NCBI RefSeq assembly: GCF_023554105.1
Contig: NZ_JAMJWE010000007.1
Location: 124,001-188,000, forward strand
Direction: 5' to 3'
Length of the DNA: 64,000 nucleotides
Origin: Brucella sp. 21LCYQ03
GTDB lineage: Bacteria > Pseudomonadota > Alphaproteobacteria > Rhizobiales > Rhizobiaceae
Shown here: in pieces, positions 1 through 8,840 of the stretch
How positions within the stretch are numbered: position 1 is the stretch's first letter
Layout of the letters: each line of letters opens with the position of its first letter
Program-made: the position numbers and the translations under genes
The notes under the pieces: generated by a model
What the model saw: only the letters and a program-made list of their open reading frames with translations
What the model was told of the DNA's origin: nothing
Database searches by the model: none

Positions 1-425
1 CGCATGTTTTTTTCAACGCCCACCGCATTGGTATTCATGGCCACTTCCATTGCGCCAATCATGCCACCAAAATAAAACATCATCATTGCGGCGGTAATGA
101 TGTTGGGTGCAAGCTCGATAAAAAGCAAAGCTGGAATTAAGCCAATTGAGAATAGCTTAGATACCCAACCTGAACCGCGATGTGCCGACAAAGCACCTGA
201 CAATGGCATCATCAAAAGCGAACCGATGCCGAAGACAAGAATCATCAAGCCAACACCGCTGGTATCAAGCCCCAGACGCGCAGCAAATTCAGGAATTTTC
301 GGTGCCCAGCCACCAAAAATATATCCGTTCATCAGAAAGAGCAGCGCAACTGCGATGCGCTCTCTGGTTACGATTGGCGCACGATCATTCAGCGCATCGT
401 TTCGTCCGGCAGTCTGTTCCATCAT
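1..425 (-). CDS. MFS transporter, N-terminal part (runs off left edge)
   Basis: The 5' part of a gene whose 3' end lies outside the window. The reading frame stays open to base 1 and gives about 141 residues with hydrophobic segments starting around residue 25 (ALLFLMNGYIFGGWAPKIPEF) and later GVGLMILVFGIGSLLMMPLSG, typical of the first helices of a major facilitator superfamily permease of the YbjJ/fucose-permease-like type. Substrate cannot be read from this part. ATG at 425 and the adjacent ATG at 422 are both possible; a GTG at 437 would overlap the stop of the upstream DeoR-type gene by 8 bases. The GAGGA preceding the ATG pair favours 422 or 425. The close coupling means regulator and transporter are probably cotranscribed, so the permease may carry the sugar or polyol sensed by the regulator (inference). 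Confidence 0.8.
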   Translation of the reverse strand, partial: MMEQTAGRNDALNDRAPIVTRERIAVALLFLMNGYIFGGWAPKIPEFAARLGLDTSGVGLMILVFGIGSLLMMPLSGALSAHRGSGWVSKLFSIGLIPALLFIELAPNIITAAMMMFYFGGMIGAMEVAMNTNAVGVEKNM

Positions 426-429
426 TTCC

Positions 430-1212
430 TCAGTCACGCCCTTCAGCAGCGTGTATAATCGTCATGCCTGATGCCCGATAAGGCGCAAGCACGTCTTCTT
501 TTGTATCATGTTCGACAGCCATAACAGTAACTGCCTCTATGGGTATGACATCGTGCGCGGCAACTGTGCCAAGCTTATCGCTGGTGATTGCCAGAACCAC
601 CTTGCGACTGCGCCCGGCAATAACACGCTTGAATTCCGCATCTTCCAGATGAAGCGCTGTAATGCCTGTTTCGGCAGAAAAGCCGCATACTCCGAGCATA
701 CAAAGATCAGGGCGCACCATTTCCGCATCGCGCAAAGCGCGCGCACCAACCGCCGCACTCACGCGACGATCAATGGGACCGCCAATCATAACGACGTCGA
801 TCTTTTCTGATTGCACAACGATAGCGGCAATCGACGGCGTATTGGTGACAATCGTGATTGCATCACCACGATCCACGAGCAGACGCGCAAGCGCTAAGTT
901 CGTCGAGGAAGAATCAAGAAACACAGTCATGTTCGGTTCAATCATACCGGCCAGCGTTACAGCGAGAACTGTCTTAGCTTCCGGCCTTTCCGTATCGCGC
1001 TCTGCGAGCGGCGCGTACGAAGGTGCGGCCTTCAAGGCACCGCCATAGACGCGCTTGCAAAGACCCGCAGCCGCCATCTCGCGGAGGTCACGTCGGATCG
1101 TATCTTCCGAAACACCAAAGGATTCAGCGAGCTCAGTCGCCAATACGCGGCCAGACTGCTCAAGCAGTTGTTGAATGCGCGCTTGTCTTTCGTCCAGTAA
1201 TAGCTCTGTCAT
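430..1212 (-). CDS. DeoR/GlpR-family transcriptional regulator
   Basis: A 260-residue protein of the size usual for DeoR/GlpR repressors. Residues 1-60 hold the winged helix-turn-helix (ESFGVSEDTIRRDLREM followed by GLCKRVYGGAL, the family signature), and residues about 80-240 match the DeoRC effector domain that normally binds a phosphorylated sugar. It sits directly upstream of, and overlaps or abuts, an MFS permease gene, so it probably controls uptake and catabolism of one carbohydrate. Three phased C(A/G)TGCA repeats lie just upstream of its start and may be its own operator. The ligand is not deducible here. Confidence 0.9.
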   Translation of the reverse strand: MTELLLDERQARIQQLLEQSGRVLATELAESFGVSEDTIRRDLREMAAAGLCKRVYGGALKAAPSYAPLAERDTERPEAKTVLAVTLAGMIEPNMTVFLDSSSTNLALARLLVDRGDAITIVTNTPSIAAIVVQSEKIDVVMIGGPIDRRVSAAVGARALRDAEMVRPDLCMLGVCGFSAETGITALHLEDAEFKRVIAGRSRKVVLAITSDKLGTVAAHDVIPIEAVTVMAVEHDTKEDVLAPYRASGMTIIHAAEGRD

Positions 1213-1228
1213 CGCTCGTTCCTGTTAC

Positions 1229-1264
1229 CATGCAGAAACATGCATAAATCGGTAAAAACGTGCA
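1229..1264. promoter_or_regulatory. Phased CATGCA repeats, candidate DeoR-type operator
   Basis: CATGCA occurs at 1229-1234 and 1239-1244, and CGTGCA at 1259-1264, that is with starts 10 and then 20 bases apart. They lie 17 to 52 bases upstream of the regulator start. Repeats in helical phase are usual for DeoR-family operators. Autoregulation is an inference. Confidence 0.45.
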
Positions 1265-1295
1265 TAGCAGATTTTTATAGCCGCGCAAGCAAAAG

Positions 1296-1330
1296 AAAAC
1301 GCCGCGCTCTTTTTCAGGGCGCGGCGTTTT
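1296..1330 (-). terminator. Rho-independent terminator of pyc
   Basis: A perfect 12-base inverted repeat (AAAACGCCGCGC at 1296-1307 and its complement at 1319-1330) with an 11-base loop. It follows the pyc stop codon on the minus strand and ends in TTTTCTTTT. The A/T-flanked stem could work in both directions, but the regulator gene next to it is also read on the minus strand, so it mainly insulates that gene from pyc. Confidence 0.85.
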
Positions 1331-1350
1331 CAAGATTCCTAAGAAAGGAA

Positions 1351-4300
1351 TTATTCTCCGAAGACGATTAGCAGATCCTTCGCATCAATCTGTTCGCCGG
1401 GGCGCACAAGCACTTCAGCAATTGAACCATCACGTTCAGCACGCAAAGCCGTTTCCATCTTCATCGCTTCGATGGAAAGCAGTACATCGCCAGCTTTCAC
1501 GTTTTGGCCCTGAGAAACAGCGACAGTAGACACGACACCCGGCATTGGCGCGCTGACATGCTTGTCATTGCCGAGTTCCGCCTTGCGCTTTACGCCACCC
1601 GACGCACCCTTGGCGCGGTTTGGTACCTTCACGCGACGCGGCTGACCGTTGAGTTCGAAGAACACAGTGACCATGCCCTTCTCGTCGGTTTCAGACATTG
1701 CCTGATTAACAATCACGAGTGTCTTGCCGCGTTCAAGATCAACGAAGACTTCTTCTTCCGGCTTCAAGCCATAGAAATAAACGGGCGTTGGCAGAACACT
1801 GGTCGGGCCGTAGTTTTCCTGCGCCGCCGCATAGTCGGTGAAGACCTTCGGATACATCAGATAGGAAGCAAATTCCTGATCCGTAATATCGCGACCAAGT
1901 GTTTCCTCAATCGACTTGCGCTCGGCATCAAGATCAGCGGCTGGAAGCAGCGAACCGGGACGAACTGTGAAAGGCTTTTCGTCTTTCAGCACCTTCTTCT
2001 GCAAAGATGCAGGCCAGCCCGATGGTGGCTGACCGAGATCGCCGCGCATCATCGACACAACTGAATCCGGGAAGGCAATATCCTTATCCGGGTTCTCGAC
2101 ATCGGCAACGGTCAGGTCCTGAGAGACCATCATCAGTGCCATGTCGCCCACCACCTTGGAGGACGGCGTGACTTTGACAATGTCGCCAAACATGCGATTT
2201 ACATCGGCATAGGCCTGCGCCACTTCATGCCAGCGGGTTTCTAAGCCCAACGAACGCGCCTGTTCTTTGAGGTTTGTGAACTGACCGCCCGGCATTTCGT
2301 GCAGATAGACTTCCGAAGCAGGCCCCTTAAGGTCGCTTTCAAAGGCCGCATATTGGTTACGCACCGCTTCCCAATAGAAGGAAATGCGACGGATGGTTTC
2401 CGTATCAAGGCCAGGATCACGATCTGATCCATGAAGCGCTTCGACAATCGACCCAAGACATGGCTGTGATGTATTGCCGGAGAAGGCATCCATTGCCGCA
2501 TCAACGGCATCAACACCGGCATCGACAGCAGCAAGCACAGTTGCTGCCGAAATGCCCGATGTATCATGGGTGTGGAAATGGATTGGAAGATCGGTTTCCT
2601 CGCGCAGCGTCTTGAACAGCACGCGTGCCGCCGCTGGCTTTAACAAGCCCGCCATGTCTTTGACGGCGATGATATGCGCGCCAGCCTTTTCAACCTGCTT
2701 GGCCAGATCGACATAGTATTTAAGGTCATATTTGGCGCGTTCAGGATTGAGAATATCGCCCGTATAGCAAATTGCGGCTTCACAGAGCTTGTTCTCTTCC
2801 AGCACAGCATCCATCGACACGCGCATGTTTTCAACCCAGTTGAGGCTATCGAACACGCGGAACAAATCCATGCCGCCACGCGCTGCTTCACGCACGAAAT
2901 ACTTCACTACATTGTCCGGATAGGACTTATAGCCAACGCCATTCGCACCACGCAGCAGCATTTGCAGCAGGATGTTTGGCGCGCCTTCGCGCACCATTGC
3001 CAGACGTTCCCACGGATCTTCCGTCAGGAAGCGCATCGATACGTCAAAGGTCGCACCGCCCCAGCATTCAAGCGAGAAGAGATTCGGCAGCGCCTGCGCA
3101 TAGGCATTGGCCACACGCGCAATATCATAGGTACGCACACGCGTTGCCAGCAATGACTGATGACCGTCACGCATGGTCGTATCGGTCAACAGAACACGCT
3201 TTTCATTGCGCATCCATTCAGCAAACTTCTGCGGCCCAAGCTTGTCGAGCAACTGCTTGGTACCATCGACGACCGGACGATCGCCAAACCACGGCACAAT
3301 TGGCTTGGCCGCATCCTGCGAAGGTTCGGCGCGGCCCTTGGTTTCCGGATGACCATTCACGGTAACATCAGCAACGTAGGTCAGAAGCTTGGTCGCACGG
3401 TCCTGCCGCTTCATATGGGTGAAGAGTTCCGGCGTCGTGTCAATAAAGCGCGTCGTATAATCATTCGACTGGAATTTCGGATGATTGATGATCGCTTCAA
3501 CGAAGGTGAGGTTAGTCGCAACACCACGAATACGGAATTCGCGCAAAGCGCGGTCCATACGACGGATGGCTTCAATCGGTGTCGAACCGGAGGCTGTGAC
3601 CTTCACCAGCAGTGGATCATAATAGCGCGTGATAACTGCGCCCGAATAAGCTGTGCCGCCATCCAAGCGAATGCCAAAGCCCGATGCCGAGCGATAGGCC
3701 TGAATACGTCCATAATCGGGCACGAAATTCTGTTCAGGATCTTCGGTGGTGATACGGCACTGGAGCGCATGACCGTTCAGGCGAATATCCTTCTGCTCCG
3801 GCACGCCCGATTCTGGCGTACCAATCGCATAGCCTTCCAGAATATGAATCTGCGCCTTGACGATATCGATGCCCGTCACTTCTTCCGTGACCGTATGCTC
3901 AACCTGAATACGCGGGTTCACTTCGATGAAGTAAAAGGCGCCAGTATCAGCATCCATCAGGAATTCGACGGTGCCTGCACCGATATAATCTGTGGCATGA
4001 GCGATCTTCAGGCCATAGCTGGCCAGTTCCTGACGCTGCGCATCATTGAGGTAAGGCGCAGGTGCACGCTCAACCACTTTCTGATTGCGACGCTGGATCG
4101 AGCAGTCGCGCTCATAAAGGTGAACTGCATTGCCATGCGTATCGCCGAGAATCTGCACTTCAACGTGACGTGCGCGTTCAACGAGCTTTTCGAGATAGAC
4201 TTCATCCTTGCCAAACGCGGCTTTGGCTTCGCGCTTGGCTTCCGTCACTTCGCGATCAAGATCTTCCTCGGCACGGATCGCACGCATACCGCGACCACCA

Positions 4301-4812
4301 CCACCCCAAGATGCTTTCAGCATCAGCGGATAGCCAATCTTGGCGGCAAGCTTCTTTACTTCCGCTATATCATCTGGCAGCGGATCGGTGGCAGGTACCA
4401 CCGGCACGCCAATTTCAATTGCGAGATTACGCGCGGCAACCTTGTTTCCAAGACGACGCATGGTTTCTGGCTTCGGGCCGATGAAAATAATGCCATTCTC
4501 AGCACAAGCATCAGCAAATTCGGGGCTTTCCGACAAAAGGCCGTAACCCGGATGGATCGCATCGGCACCCGAAAGCTTGGCGACGCGGATGACTTCATCA
4601 ATCGACAGATAGCTTTCAATTGGTCCGAGATCTCGCGCCAAATGCGGTCCGCGACCGACCTGATAACTTTCATCCGCTTTAAAGCGATGCAGTGAGAGTT
4701 TGTCTTCCTCTGCCCATATGGCCACCGTTTTTATGCCAAGCTCGTTGGCTGCACGGAACACGCGGATAGCAATTTCTGAACGGTTGGCGACCAGAATTTT
4801 TCTAATGGGCAA
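1351..4812 (-). CDS. pyc: Pyruvate carboxylase
   Basis: Biotin-dependent cytoplasmic enzyme that carboxylates pyruvate to oxaloacetate (anaplerosis, gluconeogenesis). The 1153 residues match the usual single-chain length. The order is biotin carboxylase with ATP-grasp (starts PIRKILVANRSEIAIRVFRA; glycine loop KASWGGGGRGMRAI), carboxyltransferase (TDTTMRDGHQSLLATRVRT; the metal-site motif HFHTHDTSG) and a C-terminal biotinyl carrier domain with EAMKMET, the biotinylated lysine being about residue 1118. The start is the TTG at 4812, preceded by GGGAG at a 7-base spacing and aligning with the family N-terminus; an in-frame ATG at 4932 would add 40 residues with no family resemblance. The gene stands alone, with terminators on both sides. 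Confidence 0.97.
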   Translation of the reverse strand: MPIRKILVANRSEIAIRVFRAANELGIKTVAIWAEEDKLSLHRFKADESYQVGRGPHLARDLGPIESYLSIDEVIRVAKLSGADAIHPGYGLLSESPEFADACAENGIIFIGPKPETMRRLGNKVAARNLAIEIGVPVVPATDPLPDDIAEVKKLAAKIGYPLMLKASWGGGGRGMRAIRAEEDLDREVTEAKREAKAAFGKDEVYLEKLVERARHVEVQILGDTHGNAVHLYERDCSIQRRNQKVVERAPAPYLNDAQRQELASYGLKIAHATDYIGAGTVEFLMDADTGAFYFIEVNPRIQVEHTVTEEVTGIDIVKAQIHILEGYAIGTPESGVPEQKDIRLNGHALQCRITTEDPEQNFVPDYGRIQAYRSASGFGIRLDGGTAYSGAVITRYYDPLLVKVTASGSTPIEAIRRMDRALREFRIRGVATNLTFVEAIINHPKFQSNDYTTRFIDTTPELFTHMKRQDRATKLLTYVADVTVNGHPETKGRAEPSQDAAKPIVPWFGDRPVVDGTKQLLDKLGPQKFAEWMRNEKRVLLTDTTMRDGHQSLLATRVRTYDIARVANAYAQALPNLFSLECWGGATFDVSMRFLTEDPWERLAMVREGAPNILLQMLLRGANGVGYKSYPDNVVKYFVREAARGGMDLFRVFDSLNWVENMRVSMDAVLEENKLCEAAICYTGDILNPERAKYDLKYYVDLAKQVEKAGAHIIAVKDMAGLLKPAAARVLFKTLREETDLPIHFHTHDTSGISAATVLAAVDAGVDAVDAAMDAFSGNTSQPCLGSIVEALHGSDRDPGLDTETIRRISFYWEAVRNQYAAFESDLKGPASEVYLHEMPGGQFTNLKEQARSLGLETRWHEVAQAYADVNRMFGDIVKVTPSSKVVGDMALMMVSQDLTVADVENPDKDIAFPDSVVSMMRGDLGQPPSGWPASLQKKVLKDEKPFTVRPGSLLPAADLDAERKSIEETLGRDITDQEFASYLMYPKVFTDYAAAQENYGPTSVLPTPVYFYGLKPEEEVFVDLERGKTLVIVNQAMSETDEKGMVTVFFELNGQPRRVKVPNRAKGASGGVKRKAELGNDKHVSAPMPGVVSTVAVSQGQNVKAGDVLLSIEAMKMETALRAERDGSIAEVLVRPGEQIDAKDLLIVFGE

Positions 4813-4910
4813 GGCAGGACTCCCAAAACTGCAATGATAGATATGGCTTTGATTAGCCTGCAATGTAAGCAAGCGCAAACAAACTGTGCAATCGGAAGAG
4901 AAAAACAATA

Positions 4911-4931
4911 TGCCCGACCAAAAGCCGGGCA
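4911..4931 (-). terminator. Terminator of the distal substrate-binding protein gene
   Basis: TGCCCG at 4911-4916 pairs with CGGGCA at 4926-4931. On the minus strand the hairpin is followed by TATTGTTTTT. It separates the liv substrate-binding protein gene from pyc downstream. Confidence 0.65.
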
Positions 4932-5055
4932 CACTGCTGAAATTAGAAGCAAAACTTGCTAATATATGAGGCAGAATGCACTGATTTACTCAGGAATTAG
5001 TACATTCAGCTGACTGAACACCGTTCAGCACTCATATTGACTGGCTGAGTCTAAC

Positions 5056-6174
5056 TTACTTCTTCTGGAAGTAGTTATATTTGCCGTCATCACCCTTGCG
5101 CCATTCAAACATCACGTAAGGCGAAAGGCTCGGATCGCCCTTTGCGTCATAGGACAGATCACCGAGAACTGTCTTGAACGGACCCTTGCCCTTGAGAGCA
5201 GCGGCAACTTCCTGCGGATCATTGTTTCCGGCAGCATTGGCTGCATCAACCAGTGACTGAACACCCGCATAAGCATAGAAAGTGTAGGCTTCCGGCTCAA
5301 ATCCCTTGTCGCGGAACGCCTTGATGAGATCAGCATTCGCTGCATCATCACGCGGGTCTGGGCCAAAAGTATTGAGCACACCGGCAACCGCATCACCGGC
5401 AATCGAAGCCAGCTCGTTGGAAACGATGCCATCACCCGAAATAAACTGCGCCTTCAACCCCTGATCGGCCATCTGGCGGATGATGAGTGCTGCTTCCGGG
5501 TGCATACCACCCCAGTAAACAGCGGTAATTCCGGCGGCTTTCATCTTGGAAATCAGCGCCGAGAAATCCTTATCGCCTTGATTGACGCCTTCATAAAGCG
5601 TTTCTTCCTTGCCATTGGCATTGAGCGACTTCTTGGTTTCATCGGCAAGACCCTGACCATAAGGGGTCTTGTCATGCAGGATGGCGACTTTGCCGTCCTT
5701 GTAGTTGTCGGCAATGTACTTGCCCGCAACGATGCCCTGCTGATCATCACGACGGCATGTACGGAAGGTGTTCCACAGGTCACGCTCGGTAAAGGTTGGG
5801 TTCGTCGTACCCGGCGCAATCATCAACACGCCGTTTTCTGCATAAATATCCGATGTCGGAATACTAACGCCAGAATTGAAGTGACCGATAACAAACTGCA
5901 CACCATCGCCGACAAACTTGTTTGCGACGGAAATGCCCTGACGCGGATCAGCCGCATCGTCACCATAAACGACGGTGATCTGTTCGCCGTTCATGCCACC
6001 CTTAGCATTGGCTTCTGCGACAGCAGCTTCAACGCCGCGCTTGATCTGTTCGCCATAGGCAGCCTGACCGCCCGTAAGCGGTGCACCAACGCCCAAAAGT
6101 ACATCAGCGAAAGAGGATCCACCCATCGCAACCAAAGCAGAAAGGCAAACGCCACAGAATAAGGATTTCTTCAA
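5056..6174 (-). CDS. Branched-chain amino acid ABC transporter substrate-binding protein (copy 2)
   Basis: Periplasmic binding protein of the LivJ/LivK (Peripla_BP_6) family, 372 residues including a signal peptide ([23 protein letters not shown]). The mature part starts [20 protein letters not shown] and contains the family features [20 protein letters not shown] and [18 protein letters not shown]. The start codon is TTG at 6174, eight bases after GGGAG. It is a close paralogue of the gene upstream (6412-7527), sharing long blocks such as [15 protein letters not shown]. It presumably delivers ligand to the LivHMGF complex; whether the two copies differ in specificity cannot be told from sequence alone. 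Confidence 0.93.
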   Translation of the reverse strand: MKKSLFCGVCLSALVAMGGSSFADVLLGVGAPLTGGQAAYGEQIKRGVEAAVAEANAKGGMNGEQITVVYGDDAADPRQGISVANKFVGDGVQFVIGHFNSGVSIPTSDIYAENGVLMIAPGTTNPTFTERDLWNTFRTCRRDDQQGIVAGKYIADNYKDGKVAILHDKTPYGQGLADETKKSLNANGKEETLYEGVNQGDKDFSALISKMKAAGITAVYWGGMHPEAALIIRQMADQGLKAQFISGDGIVSNELASIAGDAVAGVLNTFGPDPRDDAANADLIKAFRDKGFEPEAYTFYAYAGVQSLVDAANAAGNNDPQEVAAALKGKGPFKTVLGDLSYDAKGDPSLSPYVMFEWRKGDDGKYNYFQKK

Positions 6175-6305
6175 TTCAACTACTCCCTAACCAATTCACC
6201 CCTCCTCAGGGGAACGAATTATACGCCGCGATAAACGCCAGCAGAAATCGTTAAAGTAGTTAGATTACCTTGGTTTTTTATTGTCCAGTTTATTTTAGAC
6301 TAAAA

Positions 6306-6326
6306 ATCATGTTTTTTTCGCATGAT
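6306..6326 (-). terminator. Weak second hairpin between the two binding-protein genes
   Basis: ATCATG at 6306-6311 and CATGAT at 6321-6326 with a 9-base A/T-rich loop. Read on the minus strand it is followed by TTTTAG. It lies 31 bases beyond the stronger terminator at 6357-6377, so the two may act in tandem to uncouple the two genes. Confidence 0.4.
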
Positions 6327-6356
6327 GTCATTCTTTATGAAAATCTGAAATAAAAA

Positions 6357-6377
6357 TGCCCGGCATATAGCCGGGCA
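6357..6377 (-). terminator. Terminator of the first substrate-binding protein gene
   Basis: TGCCCGGC at 6357-6364 pairs perfectly with GCCGGGCA at 6370-6377 (loop ATATA). On the minus strand the stem is followed by TTTTTATTT. It lies 35 bases after the stop of the 6412-7527 gene. Confidence 0.85.
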
Positions 6378-6411
6378 TCTACGATCAAAACGAAATAATA
6401 CTACGAAAAAC

Positions 6412-7527
6412 TTACTGCTGAACGTAAGTATATTTCCCGTCAGCACCCTTTTCCCACTTATACATTACGTAACCTGGGAGTTTCGGATCACCCTTCTCAT
6501 CATAAGAAAGTTCGCCGAGCACAGTTGGGAACGGACCTTTTTCCTTAAGCGCCTTCGCAATTTCCTGTGGGTCGTTGCTGCCAGCGGCCTTTGCAGCGCC
6601 GGCCAGCGACTGAACAGCGGCATAAGAGTAGAGCGTGTAAGCTTCCGGCTCAAAGCCTGCATCGCGGAACTTCTTGACGAGTTCAGCATTGGCAGGGCTG
6701 TTACGTGGATCTGGACCAAACGTATTGAGCGTTCCGGCAACCGCGTCACCAGCAATCGAAGCCAGTTCGTTCGAAACGATACCATCGCCCGAAATGAACT
6801 GAACCTTCAGACCCTGATCAGCGAGCTGACGGATGATGAGACCAGCTTCAGCGTGAAGGCCACCCCAATACAGAACATTTACGCCCTGCTGCTTGAGCTT
6901 AGCGATCAGTGCCGAGAAGTCTTTTTCGCCGACATTCACGCCTTCATAGACGGTTTCTGTCACGCCAAGTTCATTCAGCTTCTTCTTGGTTTCATCGGCA
7001 AGACCCTGACCATAAGGGGTCTTGTCGTGGATGACAGCAATCTTGCCGTCCTTGAAATTGTCGAAGATATACTGGCCAGCAACGATGCCCTGCTGGTCAT
7101 CACGGCCACAGGTACGGAACGTGTTCCAGAGATCGCGCTCGGTATAGACCGGGTTGGTTGCAGCTGGCGAGATTTCGAGAATGCCGTTTTCGGCATAAAC
7201 TTCAGAAGCCGGGATCGAAACGCCGGAGTTGAAGTGACCGATCACATATTTCACGCCATCAGCAGCAAACTTATTTGCAACGGAAATGCCCTGCTTCGGA
7301 TCAGATACGTCGTCGCCGAGCGTGATCGTTATCTTTTCGCCATTGATACCACCGGCATCATTGATTTCCTTGATAGCTGCTTCAGCACCCTTCTGAATCT
7401 GAGCACCGTAAACAGCGTTTGGACCGGTCAATGGTGCACCGATGCCCAAAAGCACGTCTGCCCAAGCCGAGCCACTGAAAGCCATCACTGCTGCAAGAGC
7501 AACGCCTGAAAAAAGCGATTTCTTCAT
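6412..7527 (-). CDS. Branched-chain amino acid ABC transporter substrate-binding protein (copy 1)
   Basis: Periplasmic LivJ/LivK-type binding protein, 371 residues, with a clear signal peptide ([21 protein letters not shown], cleaved about residue 23 before [12 protein letters not shown]). Conserved blocks include [20 protein letters not shown] and [20 protein letters not shown]. It starts at ATG 7527 with GGGAG nine bases upstream. It lies downstream of the livHMGF-DUF6867 genes on the same strand after a 207-base gap, and ahead of a close paralogue. A strong terminator follows, so this gene probably forms its own highly expressed transcript or the end of the liv transcript. Confidence 0.95.
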   Translation of the reverse strand: MKKSLFSGVALAAVMAFSGSAWADVLLGIGAPLTGPNAVYGAQIQKGAEAAIKEINDAGGINGEKITITLGDDVSDPKQGISVANKFAADGVKYVIGHFNSGVSIPASEVYAENGILEISPAATNPVYTERDLWNTFRTCGRDDQQGIVAGQYIFDNFKDGKIAVIHDKTPYGQGLADETKKKLNELGVTETVYEGVNVGEKDFSALIAKLKQQGVNVLYWGGLHAEAGLIIRQLADQGLKVQFISGDGIVSNELASIAGDAVAGTLNTFGPDPRNSPANAELVKKFRDAGFEPEAYTLYSYAAVQSLAGAAKAAGSNDPQEIAKALKEKGPFPTVLGELSYDEKGDPKLPGYVMYKWEKGADGKYTYVQQ

Positions 7528-7734
7528 TTACTTGAACTCCCGATTATAGTTACCCCGAACGATGTTTTGCATCGCTTATTTTCTTGCTGATTACCCAGCA
7601 ATATCTACGCTGAATTCTATTTGTTCAACGTGATCTTTTAGAAAAACTCCGCCGCCAGAGCATTTTAGTTTTTTATTTTCAGAACGACTGCTTTAGAGCC
7701 GTGTTTTTCATGTCTCTTACGGCGAAATTTTAAA

Positions 7735-8079
7735 TTACTTTGCCTTCCAACTCAAAGGAGAAGCCTTTTCATAGAGCCAGTTATACTGGCGCACCATCTG
7801 CTTGGTGCGTGTAAAGCGAAATCCTACTGTTCCAATGATTACCAGGACGACAAGATCGACCAGATAATAATGCAGCGACAGCAGCGTACCGCCAAACAAG
7901 GCGTAGTGAATGAAGCGCACCGCCGCACCCAATGGGATGAGATACAACAGAAGCTGCGGATAAGTCCGCCATGTCTGCGCACAAGCACGTCCAGTCATCC
8001 ATGCGGCCCAGCCACCAAGAAGGCAAGTGATGAGAAAAAACAGCCAGAATGACGGTTCTTCGTAGAGAATTCCCTGCAT
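7735..8079 (-). CDS. DUF6867-type small membrane protein in the liv operon
   Basis: A 114-residue protein with about three hydrophobic segments (FWLFFLITCLLGGWAAWMTG; LLLYLIPLGAAVRFIHYALF; YYLVDLVVLVIIGTVGFRF) and a basic C-terminal stretch. I recognise it as the DUF6867 family seen beside branched-chain amino acid transporter genes in Rhizobiales; its function is not known. An AAGGAG ribosome binding site overlapping the livF stop precedes the ATG by 8 bases, and the gene follows livF by only 11 bases, so it is translated as part of the same transcript. An accessory role for the transporter is a guess from context. Confidence 0.8.
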   Translation of the reverse strand: MQGILYEEPSFWLFFLITCLLGGWAAWMTGRACAQTWRTYPQLLLYLIPLGAAVRFIHYALFGGTLLSLHYYLVDLVVLVIIGTVGFRFTRTKQMVRQYNWLYEKASPLSWKAK

Positions 8080-8090
8080 GTTTTTGCTCC

Positions 8091-8840
8091 TTAATGCCTT
8101 CCGCCTTCGAGATAGGCAGCACGCACTTCCGGGTCAGCCAGCAGTTCGCGGCCTGCACCGCTCATTGTGATTGATCCATTGACCATAACATAACCGCGAT
8201 CAGCGAGCTTGAGCGCACCAAACGCGTTCTGCTCAACGAGGAACACGGTCAGACCCTGCGTGCGGTTCAATTCCTTGATCGCCTCAAAAATCTGCTTGAC
8301 GATCAGCGGTGCCAGACCAAGCGACGGTTCATCCAGAAGCAGCAGCTTCGGACGTGCCATCAGTGCACGAGCGATAGCCAGCATCTGCTGCTCGCCACCA
8401 GAAAGTGTACCGCCGCGCTGCGTGATACGCTCTTTCAAACGCGGAAACAGATCGAACATCAGCGCAACATCTTCTTCAAAATACTGCTGATTATCGAGGC
8501 TTGCGCCCATCTGAAGGTTCTCGAGAACCGTCATACGCGGGAAAATACGGCGACCTTCCGGCGACTGCGCAATACGCAGCTTGGCGATCTCATGCGGAGG
8601 CATAGCCGTAATGTCCTTGCCACCGAAGAGAATACGGCCAGTACGCGCACGCGGTGAGCCAAAGATCGTCATCATCAGCGTGGACTTACCAGCACCGTTG
8701 GCGCCAATAAGTGCAACGATTTCGCCTTCATTGACGGTAAGATCAATGCCCTTCAGCGCGCGGATATTACCGTAATAAGTCTCGACCTTTTCGACGGCCA
8801 GAAGCGGTTGTTTTGTCTGCATGGTTTCAGCCGTCATCAT
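8091..8840 (-). CDS. livF: Branched-chain amino acid ABC transporter ATP-binding protein LivF
   Basis: One of two cytoplasmic ATPases powering the LivHM permease; 249 residues, normal length. Walker A GANGAGKST is at residues 46-54, the ABC signature LSGGEQQ at 146-152, Walker B LLLLDEPSLGLAP from about 166, and LVEQN at 201-205, where LivF proteins carry Gln in place of the switch His. The start ATG overlaps the livG stop as ATGA, a sign of translational coupling. An alternative start at residue 2 or 7 would shorten it slightly. Confidence 0.96.
   Translation of the reverse strand: MMTAETMQTKQPLLAVEKVETYYGNIRALKGIDLTVNEGEIVALIGANGAGKSTLMMTIFGSPRARTGRILFGGKDITAMPPHEIAKLRIAQSPEGRRIFPRMTVLENLQMGASLDNQQYFEEDVALMFDLFPRLKERITQRGGTLSGGEQQMLAIARALMARPKLLLLDEPSLGLAPLIVKQIFEAIKELNRTQGLTVFLVEQNAFGALKLADRGYVMVNGSITMSGAGRELLADPEVRAAYLEGGRH

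Noticed and set aside
3160-4695. 511-codon plus-strand ORF
   Set aside because: Lies wholly antisense to pyruvate carboxylase, whose protein is complete and conserved. The antisense product has no recognisable motif.
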